A stretch of DNA of 64,000 nucleotides, from contig JAYKKT010000064.1 in the NCBI GenBank assembly GCA_036023115.1, forward strand, positions 5,302,001-5,366,000. Direction: 5' to 3'. The notes under the pieces were generated by a model. It did not search any database and was not told where the DNA came from. It saw nothing but the letters and a program-made list of their open reading frames with translations. The translations under genes were made by a program, and so were the position numbers. Below are positions 55,662 to 64,000 of this stretch, one piece after another; the stretch's first letter is position 1, and each line of letters opens with the position of its first letter. The DNA comes from Brasenia schreberi. Its lineage: Eukaryota; Streptophyta; Magnoliopsida; Nymphaeales; Cabombaceae.

Positions 55662-55665
<4 letters not shown>

Positions 55666-55905
55666 TTTCTAAATATGATCTAGAGAGAGAGAAATACAAT
55701 CAACATGAACCACTACTTATTTATTTTATAACCCATCAAATAAAGCTTATTTGACTAAAAGGAGAGAGAGAGATTATCGATATGATCTAGAGGGAGGGAG
55801 AGGAATATTATCAATATAACCCATCAAATAAAGCTTGTTTATTCGACTAAAAGGAGCACTTGTTTATTTAATAATCCATCAAACGAAACCTGTTTATTCA
55901 ATTAC

Positions 55906-63931
<8,026 letters not shown>

Positions 63932-64000
63932 GTTGGTCCTGTTTATCTTTTTCTCCGTTTCATTGCCCTTGCCTTTCAGTTCTTGGTTGTCAACCACCTT

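Overview
The window is nuclear DNA of a flowering plant. Genes have GT-AG introns with pyrimidine tracts, introns are packed with plant transposable elements, and AT, GA and CT microsatellites are everywhere. No bacterial, organellar or viral gene was seen, nor any new defence-type or metabolic system. The main interest is structural: a small conserved gene stretched over 33 kb by nested transposons, a 3-kb foldback element, and several elements whose insertion history reads directly from target-site duplications (TSDs). Exon boundaries were worked out by hand from splice sites, reading phase and recalled family sequence; no database was searched.

Left end (1-16.9 kb). The last exon of an unidentified plus-strand gene encoding an acidic protein lies at 16-666. 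A degraded zone follows: a 5'-truncated RTE retrotransposon with intact TSD (1704-2059), segmental duplicates (2.8-3.65 kb and 14.24-14.75 kb), the first two exons of a ribosomal protein L30 gene (6162-6386) with no sign of its remaining exons, and a giant inverted repeat (about 6.6-9.7 kb). After that come a broken two-exon gene (10.3-11.2 kb) with a second broken copy at 14.77 kb, and a remnant of an MSH6-like mismatch-repair gene (11.4-12.2 kb, minus).

Centre (16.97-49.75 kb, minus strand). One gene occupies this half of the window. Fourteen coding exons join in phase into a 404-residue protein with a C-terminal GOLD domain. Coding sequence is 1,215 bp of a 32.8-kb span. Four introns (4.6, 9.5, 8.0 and 6.5 kb) hold the transposons: two copies of one hAT family (20.64-23.83 and 35.23-38.51 kb), each inserted into an RTE copy; three Copia elements or fragments (25.80-30.48, 30.56-33.15 and about 39.88-42.96 kb); and three large RTE copies.

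Right end (49.75-64 kb). A 6.5-kb intergenic region with microsatellites and MITE-like repeats separates the GOLD gene from the divergently transcribed PECT1 gene (ethanolamine-phosphate cytidylyltransferase, plus strand, 56256 to beyond the window end). Six exons encode 338 residues, including both HxGH nucleotidyltransferase motifs and an N-terminal membrane anchor; the 3' end is cut by the window.

The two apparently functional complete or near-complete genes, GOLD and PECT1, are housekeeping in type and sit head to head. Both relate broadly to membranes (a trafficking-type domain and phospholipid synthesis), but nothing in the sequence links them functionally.
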